A stretch of DNA of 64,000 bases from Ancylostoma caninum (taxonomy: Eukaryota; Nematoda; Chromadorea; Rhabditida; Ancylostomatidae). The stretch spans positions 722,728 through 786,727 of the forward strand of contig JBAJFG010000614.1 of assembly GCA_037903475.1 (NCBI GenBank). Direction: 5' to 3'. The notes beneath the pieces are model-generated. The model was not told the DNA's origin. It was given only the letters and a program-made list of their open reading frames with translations, and did no database searches. Shown in pieces: positions 25,713-38,090 of this stretch (the stretch's first letter is position 1; each line of letters begins with the position of its first letter). The translations under genes and the position numbers were made by a program.

Positions 25713-28390
25713 CCAGCTCTGAAAATTAGATTGGTCTCGAAAACCACAGCCAGAGATTAGATGGAAATCAATGGCTGTCTTTGTTTTCGAGTTTCCCTTC
25801 TAGCATGGATCAACGTAACCCATATAGGGGGCTCCAGCAATAGAATATTTGAATAAAAACTCGAACACTTAGATACAGTGGTGTGGAAACTATTGCCAAA
25901 TAGAATTCCAGCATTAGTGCCTAACCACTAGAATGGTGAATGGGATAATATTCGACTCGCTCAACACTTGGCCGTTCCATATCATCTGGGTGATCTGTTT
26001 GTCTTCGCGTCCCACACATTTCATTGATATCACGGCAAATACTGATATTTTGATAGGTACTGAGGTGTATCGCAGCGTGCGGATCTGAAACACTGGAGTC
26101 TCTTAAGGGCAGTTAGCTCACAACTGAGCTCACTAGCAGCTTTAAGCTCTGAAAAGGGTAAAACAACTTTGCGCGCTTTGGATAGATATGTATACATCGT
26201 TCTAGAGACAGTGATGGCTCTCTGTTTGGAGCTATGGTGCTACCGCTGAATACTGAGTAAGCATCGGTCGCTTCTGCAGATCACTGCCACCAAAAGAGTG
26301 ACATAACGGGAACTCATATTTAGAATAGGTATTGATCGGCATCTTTTTATTGCCTACGCTAAGGCATTATATTATTTGAACAAAAGACTGGACATCGAAT
26401 TTGTTCAACTCTGATCTCCATGTACGACATAAGTATCGATCGGCTATGAACTTGGTAACAGTGTAGCTTGAAGGTAGGTTAAAAGAGTAGTATACCTCCT
26501 GCTTTAGGTTAAAAGAGTAATATACCTCCTGCTTAAGTCACATATTGATTGGCTCAAAATGATGCGATGTGATTCAGAAGAGAAGAGTCAGTAGGAACAA
26601 CCAGCTGCCAGTCGAGTCATAACAAACGCCGAAGGTCAGACGCAGCCCTATACGATGTCCATAAAAGGACAATAGAGAGCCCGATTTAGTATGAATGCGT
26701 TTTTTGCCGGCGATCCTGAGAATGCGGCTATATTCCCACAATTCGAACGCTGCCGAGATTACTCAGCTTATAAACGGAGGACGCTTTTCCCACTTGATTC
26801 ACTGCTGCTTTACGCCTAGTCGTTGGAGAGAATGTGTAGTGTTTGGGGGAAAGAAGAAAACTCGTACTTCTTGGAGCAGTCCCGTTTTCGAACAGATTGA
26901 GTTTATCCTTGTTATTGAGTCTTGAATATGGCGCATTATTAGACACCTTGAAGAAGTAATTACATCTACGTTCAAATAAGTATGTATTAACAAAATTCAT
27001 GATCATTCGATCTACTCGAAATTGAATATCGAATACGCATTGCGTCGTAGAGGATGACTTCGAAACAATATCTGATGTAGTGTGTTCGCCGAATAAAGCA
27101 TAAGATAACCAAATAACCAAAGCCGAAATAACCAAATTTTTCGATTTTCATTTGGTAAATTTCCAAATTTCCAACTCCAACCGGTTAATAACCAACACAA
27201 AGGAGTCTCAGTTGCTGTGGTCGGCTGCACGCGTTGCATCGCAAGCAAATGTGTCACCCTGCTTGTCTGCGCATCCACACATTTCATTGGAATCGCCGTT
27301 CTCACTCTTCTTCAGTCATCCTGATTCCTGTTCTAACATGCCCAAACAAGTGATAGGGTGGGTGCGTACGTGATTCTATGCGTATTTCCAGGAATCCTTA
27401 GAGCAAGGTACAAAAATAACCATGATCTTTCCATTGCTGATCAATTTATGGATTCGCTTTTCGTTTCTGTATCCATCTGTAAGTTTCAATATGGAAGAAA
27501 GAGCAATAACGTCAATTTTACGCAAATCTGTCGGCCGCAGGGACGCAAACGTCTTCCTCGCGTGCGTTCGACTAGCTTGGACTATAATCCTTACCAGAAT
27601 CAATGGGCAATATTTTATTAAATCTGTACAAAACAATACCCATTTTATCGCAGTGCAATTTTATCAGGGTTCCACGGGGATTAATTCAAGAAATCGGAAG
27701 AAAATGAAGAACTTAGAAGGGTGATGGCAATTTGATACGGAGTAATTTTCATAAATCACCATGATCTGTGAATCATTCCTCTGCTTGAAGTTTCACAAAA
27801 TCCATACGCACTACATACCGTATACCCGAGGCCTAAAAAAGTCGGATACGGTACTACATGAACATGATTTCGGTTATCAGCTCATCAAATAATCTCGCTA
27901 GGAAAGGTTACGGCGGTTTTTCTGGATGTTTTTCTTTTCGGGAGGAGATCGCCGTTGCAGGCCGCTATGCCAAACGAATTCTTGTGCCTCACCACGACCT
28001 TCCTCATTGTCCGCACTCATCAGGGCACAGCACAATGTGGTCACTCGAGATTGGGGACTACTAAATTCAGTCACACTCAGAAATAGGTTACTAAGTCCAA
28101 CAATGAAATTTGAGCTAGTTCTGAGAGTTCGTGAACATTTTGGTGCAATTTATCTCCAATCCAAGCTGAAACCCTCGAAAAACTAATCACTGCCGGGAAC
28201 TGTCAGAACCTCCTAGAACTGGCTCGAACTTGTTAAAGGATCCGTCAGAACTAGAAGATTGTCATCGGAGCACGTTTTTATCTCAACCCCGAAAATTTTC
28301 CAGGAAATTTCTCTAGTTCGAAGGAGCGTGTTGATGTGCTGTCAACTCCAAAATGTGCGCCTAGCGGTTGCCAATTTTCCCCCAAAGTGG
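25713..28390. other. Gene-free stretch
   Basis: No gene supported. It holds a 30-bp tandem duplication at 26475-26504/26505-26534 (one mismatch), and near 27100-27190 a run of AACCAAATAACC-like words. Short frames around 26.7-27.7 kb have no recognisable content. Confidence 0.45.
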
Positions 28391-28526
28391 CATCCTTCGG
28401 TTTTGAGAAACCATCTTCGTTTTTGAGGAAAACCGTCGGAAGTGGTCAAAAAATGGTCAAAAACCACTTTTGGACCATTAATGATGGTAAAAAAAAACGA
28501 AGACGGTTTCTCAAAAACGAAGGATG
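28391..28526. repeat. Short foldback element
   Basis: The left arm near 28391-28425 (CATCCTTCGGTTTTGAGAAA, then CCATCTTCGTTTTTG) and the right arm near 28493-28526 are near-perfect inverted copies of about 34 bp. The loop itself contains AAGTGGTCAAAAAATGGTC/GACCATT inverted pieces. Non-coding. Confidence 0.8.
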
Positions 28527-31500
28527 TCGCTCTACGAGGATTACTGCCCTTCTAGTGCGCATCCACACCCAATTTCAATATGATCCGCCACCTACAAGAA
28601 AATCTGATTATCACTGGAGCGCGTTAGAGTTCAAGGAAAGGATAAAGTGATTTAAAGTCCGTTCAATTTATATTAGGTGAGTGTGTTCGGCTAACACGAG
28701 TCTACTTCTTAGACGCAGGTTAGAAGCACATGTTTGCGGCTTTGACCCTCATTTTCATTTAGAGTATGCATGTATCGCCGGCTGCCTTTCAAGCAAAATC
28801 CTTTAGAAGTGGCGGGAGTAGAAATCTTGCCCATCAATGGACACATCACTAGTATGAACCATAAAACCAATCTTTCGATCGCATCACATAACCGGAGGCT
28901 GTAACTGAATTTCCCCAAATATGCTCGACACCTACTAAGTGCTGCTGGTCAACGACCACCACGTGCTGTGCACTGGCACTCATCAGAACACAACTCAGCA
29001 AACTTGCTACGGACTTTTCTCCATGTTACTCCCTTTCATATGGGTTCGGTAGTAATTGTAGGGTTCTCTTTTCTGAAATGATGCAAATGATTTAGTGCGA
29101 ATTATTGAATTTCATATGAGAACTCGAACGATTCAATGTGGATGAAGTATGGACTATCGAACTAGAAGTATGGACTATCGAACTATCTTTTGATGAGACT
29201 TTGAACTGAGAGGCTTTGAATATTCGGCAACAAGAATAAACATCATCTCTTGCGAAGCGGGACTCTTTTGAGATGAACAATTTTTCTTTTTTTTCCTCAA
29301 TGGATCACGTGAACAGACTGAGTTGAAATGAAACAGTACTGCCTTCATTCATGGTGGAAATCATCATGTCGCTCATACGCAACGTAGTCTTGGCAGAGTC
29401 AGAATCGTGGAAATACAACTGCATTTTCGGAAGCGAAAAAAAAACACATTCATTCTGAATTGGCACCCTATTGTCCTGTGTAGTAGGAGGGCCATCATAG
29501 GGCTCGCCTTAAGAACATCCTTGCTAAAGCTTTCCTCAGGAGGAAAAGCGGAATTTACAGATACCACTCGCGGATCTTGATGTTTCTGCGTTTGTTTTTG
29601 TCATATCTGGTGCACTGATGAATGTATTACATTTGGAAAAAATGAATAGATCATTAAATTTTATTTCGAGGGTTTTTTTACAAATCCAAGTATTTTCATG
29701 AGAATCCCGAAGACTTTTCAACACTACATGTTTTCAACGATGTCTTTCTAGTACATCAGTCTAATGTGATTCCTGGGAAAGCTGTTGAGAATTTCCGAGT
29801 GGAAGGGGGGAAGGGGGAAGAGTTCAGAGAGTCACACCTGGAAAATGCGGTGAGGCCAAGCCCTGCAGTTGGTTAGTTCACTCAACCGACCAATTTCAGA
29901 ACTCGTCGCAGCATGTATTCCTAATCGCGTGAATGTGACTAGCTTCTACTCGTAACTGTAACCATGTTGATGACATCTTTCTCCTAGAGCTTCGGGAATA
30001 AGCAACCAAAGGTAGAACGAAGGGAGAAGCAGATAAATAGACAAAATAATAAACTAGTAAATAGCAGTACTAAGTTCCAATCCCGTTTTATATCCTTAGT
30101 ATTTTTCGCGAACAAGTAAACACCCAACAAGTGGAAAGACACCCTCAATGTACATACACTGGAGGAAGCCCTTCGGGTCCCGTTGAAAAGTGGCCGTGGC
30201 CAGCGATGCCCCATGGATATGCAGGTGCTACGCAGCTTCTGCTGACATCTAGGCGCAGTCACAAGCAAGGGAGTGACTGTTGTGCGTTTGCAGCAATTCT
30301 GTAACCAGTAAAGATGAATACGAGTTGTCTAGAACGCTCAACTAACTGAATATCTTTCATTCATTTCCCTTTGGAATTCAAACGACAGTATTCACACAAT
30401 GCATACTCAATAAAACAATGAAATAATAACAATAATGAATGCTGCAAGGTATTCATAGTTAAAAAACGGTATGAGAACATAGTCAAACCATCAGATGAGT
30501 TCCTACAGAATGAAATGAAAAATAAATAAACTAAAGAGTGAAACTAGATTTCTACAGCACATACTGTCGTTTTAGTTACTTCTTAGTCATTCACTTGACC
30601 GTTACCGTGCATGAACTGAAATGCAAGTGCCCAACCAAAGGGATGGAGCGTGGGGAGAACCCGGACTCCGCCATTGTGGGGATCTCGATTGAAGAACAAA
30701 ATCATTAAAGACATTAATCTCAATGATCAATATTGAATATAAATTTCCAAAAAGCAATAAAAACGGAGAAGCTAATGCATAGTATATAACTATGAATTAT
30801 ATTTCATAAAGAATTTCTAAAAGATTCCACGAACTGTTCTTAAAGGAGCATCCCTGCCCAACCCTCACCTCACCCTGTGCCCCACTAGACCGCTACCGTG
30901 ACAGGCGACTTCTTTGGGGCATTTAAAGTAGATAAACCTCAATTATAACAAGAATCCCACTTGCCATTTCTCAAAGGAAGTAAAAATTAGCAGCACATTA
31001 AGTCAAAATAAGTGAAGGAATTGGTGTGGGCGTGCTTGCGTCATAAAAAGTGCACACCTGCCATGTAGATGAAGATGTGGATCTACGACGGTTTATGACA
31101 CAAAGGAACCGAGCGATTCCCATTAAGGTAACGACTTGTCGGCGTGTTCCAAATCAAAAGTACAGCATCAACAGCAATCAAATGAAGCGTAAAACCACGA
31201 ACAACGAACAACGTCCTTCAGAAATTAGGCGACTTTAGATGAACAACTAATGAAAATTACTCAACGAATATTCGGACACAAGTCGTCTTACCCTAATTCC
31301 CACTACGGAATGAGCGGGCCTTTGGAGAACGGCGGGCGGTGGTCACTCCGCAAGCTGCGGGGGTGGGGCCGGTTCTCGCCCGGCCAGCACCGGCACCGGG
31401 GCAGCTAGTCGCAGCCGCTCATCCGGTGTTAACTTACAGCGTATCAAATAACCTCTCAACAGACGAGTTCCCATGAATAGGCCCGCAGACGGGCCGCTGC

Positions 31501-33998
31501 TGCAGCCCATACGACCACAAACAACAAGAGAATGATCTCTTGACGATCCTCACCGACGCGGCTAGTTGCAAAAACAGCGACGGCTCGGATTTGGAATCCG
31601 TTTTTTGCTGGATTCAGCGCTAACAAAGCCAGCAATTGACAGCCGGATTACTGTAGGAGTCTCAAGGACCACCCTGACATTGTGAAGGAACTCTATTGAT
31701 GGCGTTTAAGCGTCGTAAAACTGATATCCTCATGGTGATTGACATCGACGCCCTCCAAAAATATCAGTTTCTGTGGGAGTGTTAAATGACGTTTGTGCCG
31801 CCTTCGAGGGTAAAAACTGAAGCTATCCAATTTCAAAACAATTCACTGGAATAGTTCACTGAATAAACAGACATTTCCATTACCGAAGCTCTACATTTCA
31901 GAAATGCTGCACATATATAGTTTGACAAGTGCGGGAACTCCTAACATGGTCGCCATTTTTTAAATGCAGCACCCACGAAAAACTTTGTCACTCAGGTTTT
32001 AGAACGATCTTGGGTTTCTGATTATGTGGAGCATGAATGATGTCGTCAATTTTGTCAGAACTCGTGTTAAAATGGTTTTTGGATACTACCAATTTGCTGC
32101 ATTATAGTAATTCGGCCGAGGTACGCTGGTGGAGTAGATCAAGGAAGTCGATGACGCTGCCTTTATTGTCAACGAATTTCTTGGCGCAACTAGATAGTCG
32201 ACTAATTTTCCAGCTTTCCTAGAGGAGAAAAAGCACAAACAAAAGGGAAATAGAATGTTCACTACAGAGACATGCCTTAAGAAAAGAAACGAAACTTATG
32301 ATCAAGTGTAAGGAGCTAATGAACAGAAATTTATATCATAATTGAAAATTTGAAAGTTCTGAGAGAAAAGAAGCGATCGTTCCCTCTAACAACAATTGAA
32401 AGAGCGTAGATGGGGGAATCAGATCATCACAATGTAAAACCTCTGGAAATGAGCATGGGAAGCAAACGTTATCTCAGGAAAACTGAGTGACTGCGGAAGA
32501 AATCAGCTGATTCGGATCCCGCCACATCTCCTCCGCGGATACCCGGATACCAAGGCTAACTTGTTAAATCTTGCAAACGCTGATGCCTTCGGCGGTGCAA
32601 CTTGCGTAGAATTACTGGGACTATCAACCAGACTCCAAAACATTCAAAATTTTGGACATGAAGGTTATCGTGGGTGCTGCCTTTAACAAATTATGAGAAT
32701 TACGTATGTATGCTAAGCAAGCAACACAAAAGCTCAGCCCCTCAGCTGTACAACGTCAATAAGCAAAGCCATTTCAGAATTCAAGTGCACTTGAAGAGTC
32801 TGACCTTTCATAGTTATATACATATTACATTCTATTCCCCGAATCAGTTGTGACACATTGGTAGCTGCAAAGACAAACTCAAAATTCGGATGTTAGGTTG
32901 CTCAAAAATACCTGAGGCACCCTTAACCTACTGATGGTTGTGTACCGGTACCTCACAGATAATTTACAAAATGGTCTAAAAAATGGTGCTAGTTAATTTT
33001 GAGTCCTTGTTTCTACCATTGTTTCAGATATTAATTTTCCATCATTTTATTTTAAAATAAAAAAATTTTAAAATAAGGTCTTCGAGCGACCTAGTCGTTG
33101 AACATCCGGACATAGATGGTCAGTAAGATTCAGGAACGCTCCCGAGAAAATGGTCTCCTACACACAAATCCAGGATGGATGAGTTTCACGAGCAAAAATT
33201 GTTCCCTTTTGTTCCATAACAAGGTCATTGAGGGTGGTGAAGGAAATTGCTAAATTTTGGGCTCGCCTTGAGGCCATATTCTTTCTAAAAACATTAATTA
33301 ATCTTGCCGCAGGCTTCCCGAGGAGAAGGAAACCTCCAGTTCTTTCCACAGGGTACGGTTCTACCGTAACTCAGGTGACTGTGTCAATCCCGATTTTCAT
33401 TTTTGAACTTCCCAGAGCTCAAATCATGCTCGTTTTGCTCATTTCAATTATAGCATGTGTGAATCCCTAACACCAGCAGCTCAAGCAGCTCAAAGGCAGT
33501 GGGCTACCTATTTTCGTGTTTAAGCCATTAGCAGATGGTAAATCTCCCGACACTTTTATTCCAGTGGTATAAATAGAATGTTTCAAATTGGCCTCTAAAC
33601 CCGTTTTAGAGACAGGGTCTGCAATAGTTTCTCATGTGGGAAAATTCGAGTAGATTTCGTTTATTCTTCGTGTAATTTTTTCGGGGAATTTATTTCGCAG
33701 AACCGAATTAACGTGTGAAGTTGATCTTATAGATCCGACACGCCAAGTCTTGCTAGCGAATCCAGCAGCCATAAGGATCGTTCCCCCCCCCCCAAAAGGT
33801 CTGTGGCGACGACCCTTTTCTTCCAATTTGTCCCTGTTCTGGTCAAGCTTACAGGCTAATTTCATGTTGCCTTGTACAAACCTGGATTAGCCTAGATTTC
33901 GTAGCGACATTTCTTACAGAAATCGTTGACAAGTGCCCGAGCCAACGTAAATGCTGTACCTGCCCAGATTTCTGGTGTTTAAGATTGTGCCGAATTCT
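28527..33998. other. Long gene-free stretch
   Basis: No supported gene. It contains a 21-bp tandem duplication at 29144-29164/29165-29185, an isolated CpG-rich patch at about 31310-31440 and a poly-C run near 33783. Open frames are short and unremarkable. Confidence 0.45.
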
Positions 33999-34058
33999 GG
34001 GGTTTGATACACGTTGAACTCATATCCAGGGGTTTGATAGACGTTGAACTAACACCCA
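33999..34058. repeat. 30-bp tandem duplication
   Basis: Two 30-bp units (33999-34028, 34029-34058) begin GGGGTTTGATA-ACGTTGAACT. They abut the MITE-like copy that follows. Confidence 0.8.
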
Positions 34059-34059
34059 G

Positions 34060-34180
34060 GGGACGTATGCATCATTGGAGTTTATCCCTGCGACTAAAGG
34101 TGGTGACATCTTACCCAATTTGCCCATCGTTCATGCATGCGTCAGCACGTTACCCTGGTCAATCTGGATTATGCTTGCAA
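34060..34180. repeat. MITE-like dispersed repeat, copy 5 (partial)
   Basis: Holds TATGCATCATTGGAG, CATCTTACCCAATTTGCCCA, TCGTTCATGCATGCGTCAGC and ACGTTACCCTGGTCAATCTG, diverged versions of the family blocks seen in copies 1-4. Confidence 0.4.
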
Positions 34181-36451
34181 GTCCAGTGGTGAAATAGCGC
34201 AAAACACGTAAGAAATCCTCGATGGCGGTGCTGTACTCCGGGCGGTTGAATGCGCATCTTAGCGTTCCTAGGTCCTTGCACGCTTATTGAACGCGCGTTT
34301 CTGCATGTGACCGTGCTTGCGTAAGCTCGCGCATCGCAACAAAACGCAAGCAAGTATAGAACACCTGGGTTCGTGATGGCAATTCGAGTTTTCTTCGTAA
34401 GTGAGACGTAATTTTTTGTTTTCGTTCAACACTTACGACAGGCTTACCATTGCCCATACATCAATTGCGAGTCGAGGAATTCGACATGTGCCTCACTTTG
34501 ACATGGAATTCTCATCACAGCTCCATCCATACAAATGCGCTGTGCAGTTTGTTGATTCAAACACCTCTGCTCTCGGTGCAAGAGACAATTCTTCCCTGTT
34601 ACCGCGCAGCTACGTTATAATTTGACTGCGAATAAAGGATTCGTTGACAAAAATGCCGAATATTGACAACCTACATAGCTACACGGACGATGCTTTTTGG
34701 AATATCGATGAGCCGAAGAAGTCGAGTTAGCGGTGTCGACGGATTTGAAAGGCAATATGGAACGTTGGCAAATCTAATGTCAAAGATGATGTTTTGGTGT
34801 TTAAGTTCTCTTCCCCCATGTTTAATTCGCAAACACATCAGAAACCACTATAGGCCAGTAAGATCACCAGAACGATTACTATAATGCTCAATTGACGAAG
34901 TTAATTATACCAGTGTGGAAGTAAGTCACCGTGTCGAGAAAAATTCTCTGCTCTATCCACACCCGGATACCCTAATTTTCGAAAAAAAAAACATTTTAAC
35001 CGAAAATTTGCACCCGGATGGTATGTAAGAAGTTGACCATAAAGAATACATCAATTCCGTAGTTTTACCTTGTTTTTGCATGGTTGCGGTAGGCATGTAG
35101 TAAATGCTGTATCACAGAATCCTCACAAACGTTCCATAAAGAGACTTTCCAAACGCTTATCACAACTACAAGCATCACATTGCTGGCACTGTCATTCTAC
35201 CACCGGAATCGGCATTTTCATTGGATTTCCAATGACAAGCCATTCAATTTCCTACAGTAATACTGTAGCCCCACAAAAATACGGCTGCGGCACAATCATG
35301 TTCAGTATCTCTAATATTCCCTATGCCCAAGATTTGCAAATAAAAATGATTTCAATATGCTTTCTTATGCACAAAAATACGATTAAAGTCCTAAATGGGA
35401 ACGAAAGAAAGTGTTCAGCACCTCAAATAACCCGACTATGCATAGTTTCAGTGAAAAAAAAATTCTTGAGTTTCTGAAATCTTAAATGACGAACAGTTTC
35501 GAATCCATTTTATGCAGAGGTATAAGTAGAAAGATTGTGAATTTTTCTATTTAGTTCTCGGGGGTTTCCCTGTCTCGAAAAGGAGTCAATAATCGATCGA
35601 TCGATCAATAAATTCACTACTATGAAGGAACCGGGTCCATTTTAGTAGCCTGGAAAAGGATCCATTTCACTGGTGCTATCCATTTCTACGAGGGTCCAAA
35701 AAAGCCTGTACTTGGACTATCACCATTGTTCGCGCATACTTCAAGTATTTGTGCAAAAGTGCGTGCGTCAGTACCATCTCAAAGGTGTATTCAAATGTTC
35801 GAATGGTAAGCAAATACAACCCTACGCGAGTAGCAAAACGTCTGCAAAAGCATGTGAACACAGCAAAAAGCGGGATTTTTTGTTTTCTGCTCAGGGTGGT
35901 GTCAACCGGGTGGAGTCAAAATATTTGCAATGGATCCGGCGGCGCGGCATAGCGCAACCAGCAGCAATACACTGACTTGAGCTGAATCGCAAACGAAACA
36001 CCTTTTAGACGATCTAGATTCCGGGAAAAAGGTGGATTGACGGAGTGGGAGGAGGAAGAGAGCCTGGAGAACCGGTGGGGGATGATAGAATGGCAGAGGA
36101 ATTGATTAACAGGTCGTTGGGAAGGAGGAGAATGAAGAAAAAAAGGATGAAAAAGAGGTAGTAATCATTTCACTGAATGGAAATCTCTAGAAGAGAACCA
36201 AGACTTCAAATTCATATCCGATGAAATATAGCTGAAGACCAGTAGTTTCGTGTTTCAAAGGCTGTTCTACGTTTGTGGCACAAAACAGCATTCTCTATAG
36301 GCTTTAACCAAGGGCTGTTTGAGGAAACGCTGATAGTCGCCACCTTCATTTCGTTTGAGGAAAACTCTGTTAGAGAGACATACTCCCACAAATTTACAAA
36401 TAACCCATCTTTGTTTGTTTTTTAAGCGTGGTTGAAAAGAAAAGTCGCTTA
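34181..36451. other. Gene-free stretch
   Basis: No gene is supported. A 135-codon plus frame at 35070-35477 contains several Cys and His but no recognisable family, signal peptide or partner exon. A (GATC)n-like run lies near 35590-35606. Confidence 0.4.
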
Positions 36452-36600
36452 GGTTTGGTTAGCGAGTGAATTATCCGTGTTTCGACTTATGAGTGTTTCA
36501 ATTAAATTTTTTCAAAAATGGACGAGTTTGCTGGTCGAAATCGACATATGCTGTCCAAGCAAAGCCGCAGCCAGCATGCGTGAATACTGATACTGTTAGC
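36452..36600 (+). repeat. Remnant of the CAP-gene 3' flank
   Basis: Diverged copy of 39761-39910, the sequence about 300 bp beyond the stop of CAP gene 1. Shared blocks are GGTTTGGTTAGCGAGTGAA, AAAATGGACGAGTTTGCTGG and GCAGCCAGCATGCGTGAATA. CAP gene 2 has the matching flank in inverted orientation near 49600-49670. No CAP exon is recognisable immediately upstream. Confidence 0.6.
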
Positions 36601-37243
36601 AGGATAACAATAAATTGGATAATGAACAATAAGTTCAATAATAATGCGGCTTATCTTCTGCTCAGACAAACTTTAGGAACTTCAACAAATCTAATTCAGG
36701 ACCTTCATCCGGGGCACGTATCGAGAGATTACCAAAGATTACTCAAGTGAGGTAGAGCAGATGAGCAGGGAGTGATGGACACCTTCAGGCTTCACCGTAC
36801 CAAAAACACCGGCTGTGTTTGATGGTGTTAGTGTTCCCAAAGCTAGCTTCTATCGTTATGCTCCCATTTTTGAGAATACTATCAGGAACAAGCGACCTCT
36901 GTCTGTTTCGTTTCAGCGCTGGGTTTCAACTGTGCTCTGATAACTGTGCAGCCCGAACACAGTCCGAACGGCACGATGCGTCGAGTAGAAATCCTAGCAG
37001 CACTCGACCCAGTTGCTGCCATCCTCCCCTCAATCATTTGCCAGCAACTGCCGAGCAATGGCGTCGAATAGAAACCCTAACAGCGGCTGGGAAGAGATGC
37101 GTAATGGGTCTACTCGACCCACTACGCATTCGTGCTGCACAGTTCTCAGGGTAATGACGACATGGAATTGATTTTGGTGAAAATCTTTCATTACTCCTTC
37201 ATTGATTTATTAAATCTTAAAAACTGGAAAAAAATAGGGAACA

Positions 37244-37660
37244 ATGTCATGGATGCATCCATCTGATACGAGCTTCACTTGGAATTCGACATTACGGGCG
37301 TCATTCTCAGTACAGTTTGAGGTTGATTTCGGAAGAGGAGGAAAGAGGGGAGGGGAATTATGGAAAATTGTTCATCCTATGCTTCAACTTCCTATATGGA
37401 TTGTTAACGTCGAGCATGGCCGTATTCCGAAAAAAGCATATCAGCTGATATGTTACTCACTTGGATAATTCTACTTGCATGAGGAAGTTCCGAAGTGATA
37501 CTCATCGCCAATCATCCTTTCATCTTCTAAGAAGTATCGGAACTCCTAAATGATGTCTAATGCTCCATGCAAATTTTTCTTCTTCCTCCCCTCCCGGAAG
37601 TTCCGCGTAACTTTCGCGGAACTTTCGCAAAAATCGATGAATGACGTCATACTGCAGCGA
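37244..37660. mobile_element. Diverged copy of the 922-bp GGAACTTCCGCGG element
   Basis: Matches the reverse complement of 54775-55696 in order: an ACGAGCTT-ACTT-GAATTCGACATTACGG block, a CTTGGATAATTC block, GGAAGTTCCG words, then a TTTCGC-AAAAATCGATGAATGACGTCATA block. Terminal repeats were not found, so this is a degraded copy. It lies just upstream of the CAP gene 1 homology block. Confidence 0.6.
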
Positions 37661-37739
37661 ATAGTAATTCCGCAAAACCTCGAAGTCGACTAGCTGTGTG
37701 GATGTTCTGGGATTTGTCTGAGTGCTTCATGAATATTAA

Positions 37740-38090
37740 CGACGACATTTCAGCCTTTTATTAGTTTTGTAATGCAACATCCTACAGCAACGAAGTAATT
37801 GTTTGTGACAAATGCACTTCTGTATTTTCACTCTCAAAGTTCATGAAACAGAACGTCTGATGTATCAATATTCAACGTACCATTGTGGAATATGTCCATA
37901 CAGTAATCCTAGTAAACATTGTGGATATGAGGACAACCACGTTGCATGTTATGAAGCATTAAACACCAGAGCCACAGGAAAATGCATTGACAGTTCAGAG
38001 ATATTTCATACGAGAAATAGATGTTAGAATTGCACTTACATTCGCTAACTGCATATAAACCGTCGGAAAATCCAAACAGGGTCCAACAAT
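37740..38090 (+). promoter_or_regulatory. Conserved upstream region and TATA box of CAP gene 1
   Basis: A TATAAA box is at 38054-38059, 31 bp before the ATG, in the context CGCTAAC...ATATAAAC-GTCG. About 350 bp upstream is recognisably similar to the upstream region of CAP gene 2 (51307-51690), with shared blocks GTAATTGTT--GACAAATG, CATTGTGGATATGA and AGATGTTAG-ATTGCACTTA. Similarity stops near 37740. The short TATA-ATG distance implies a very short leader. Confidence 0.65.

Noticed and set aside
35070..35477. 135-codon plus frame with Cys/His residues
   Set aside because: No recognisable domain, signal peptide or partner exon; length is within reach of chance.
37812..38027. Cys-containing 71-codon frame upstream of CAP gene 1
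   Set aside because: It lies in the upstream region homologous to that of CAP gene 2, where the frame is not conserved; it is promoter sequence.
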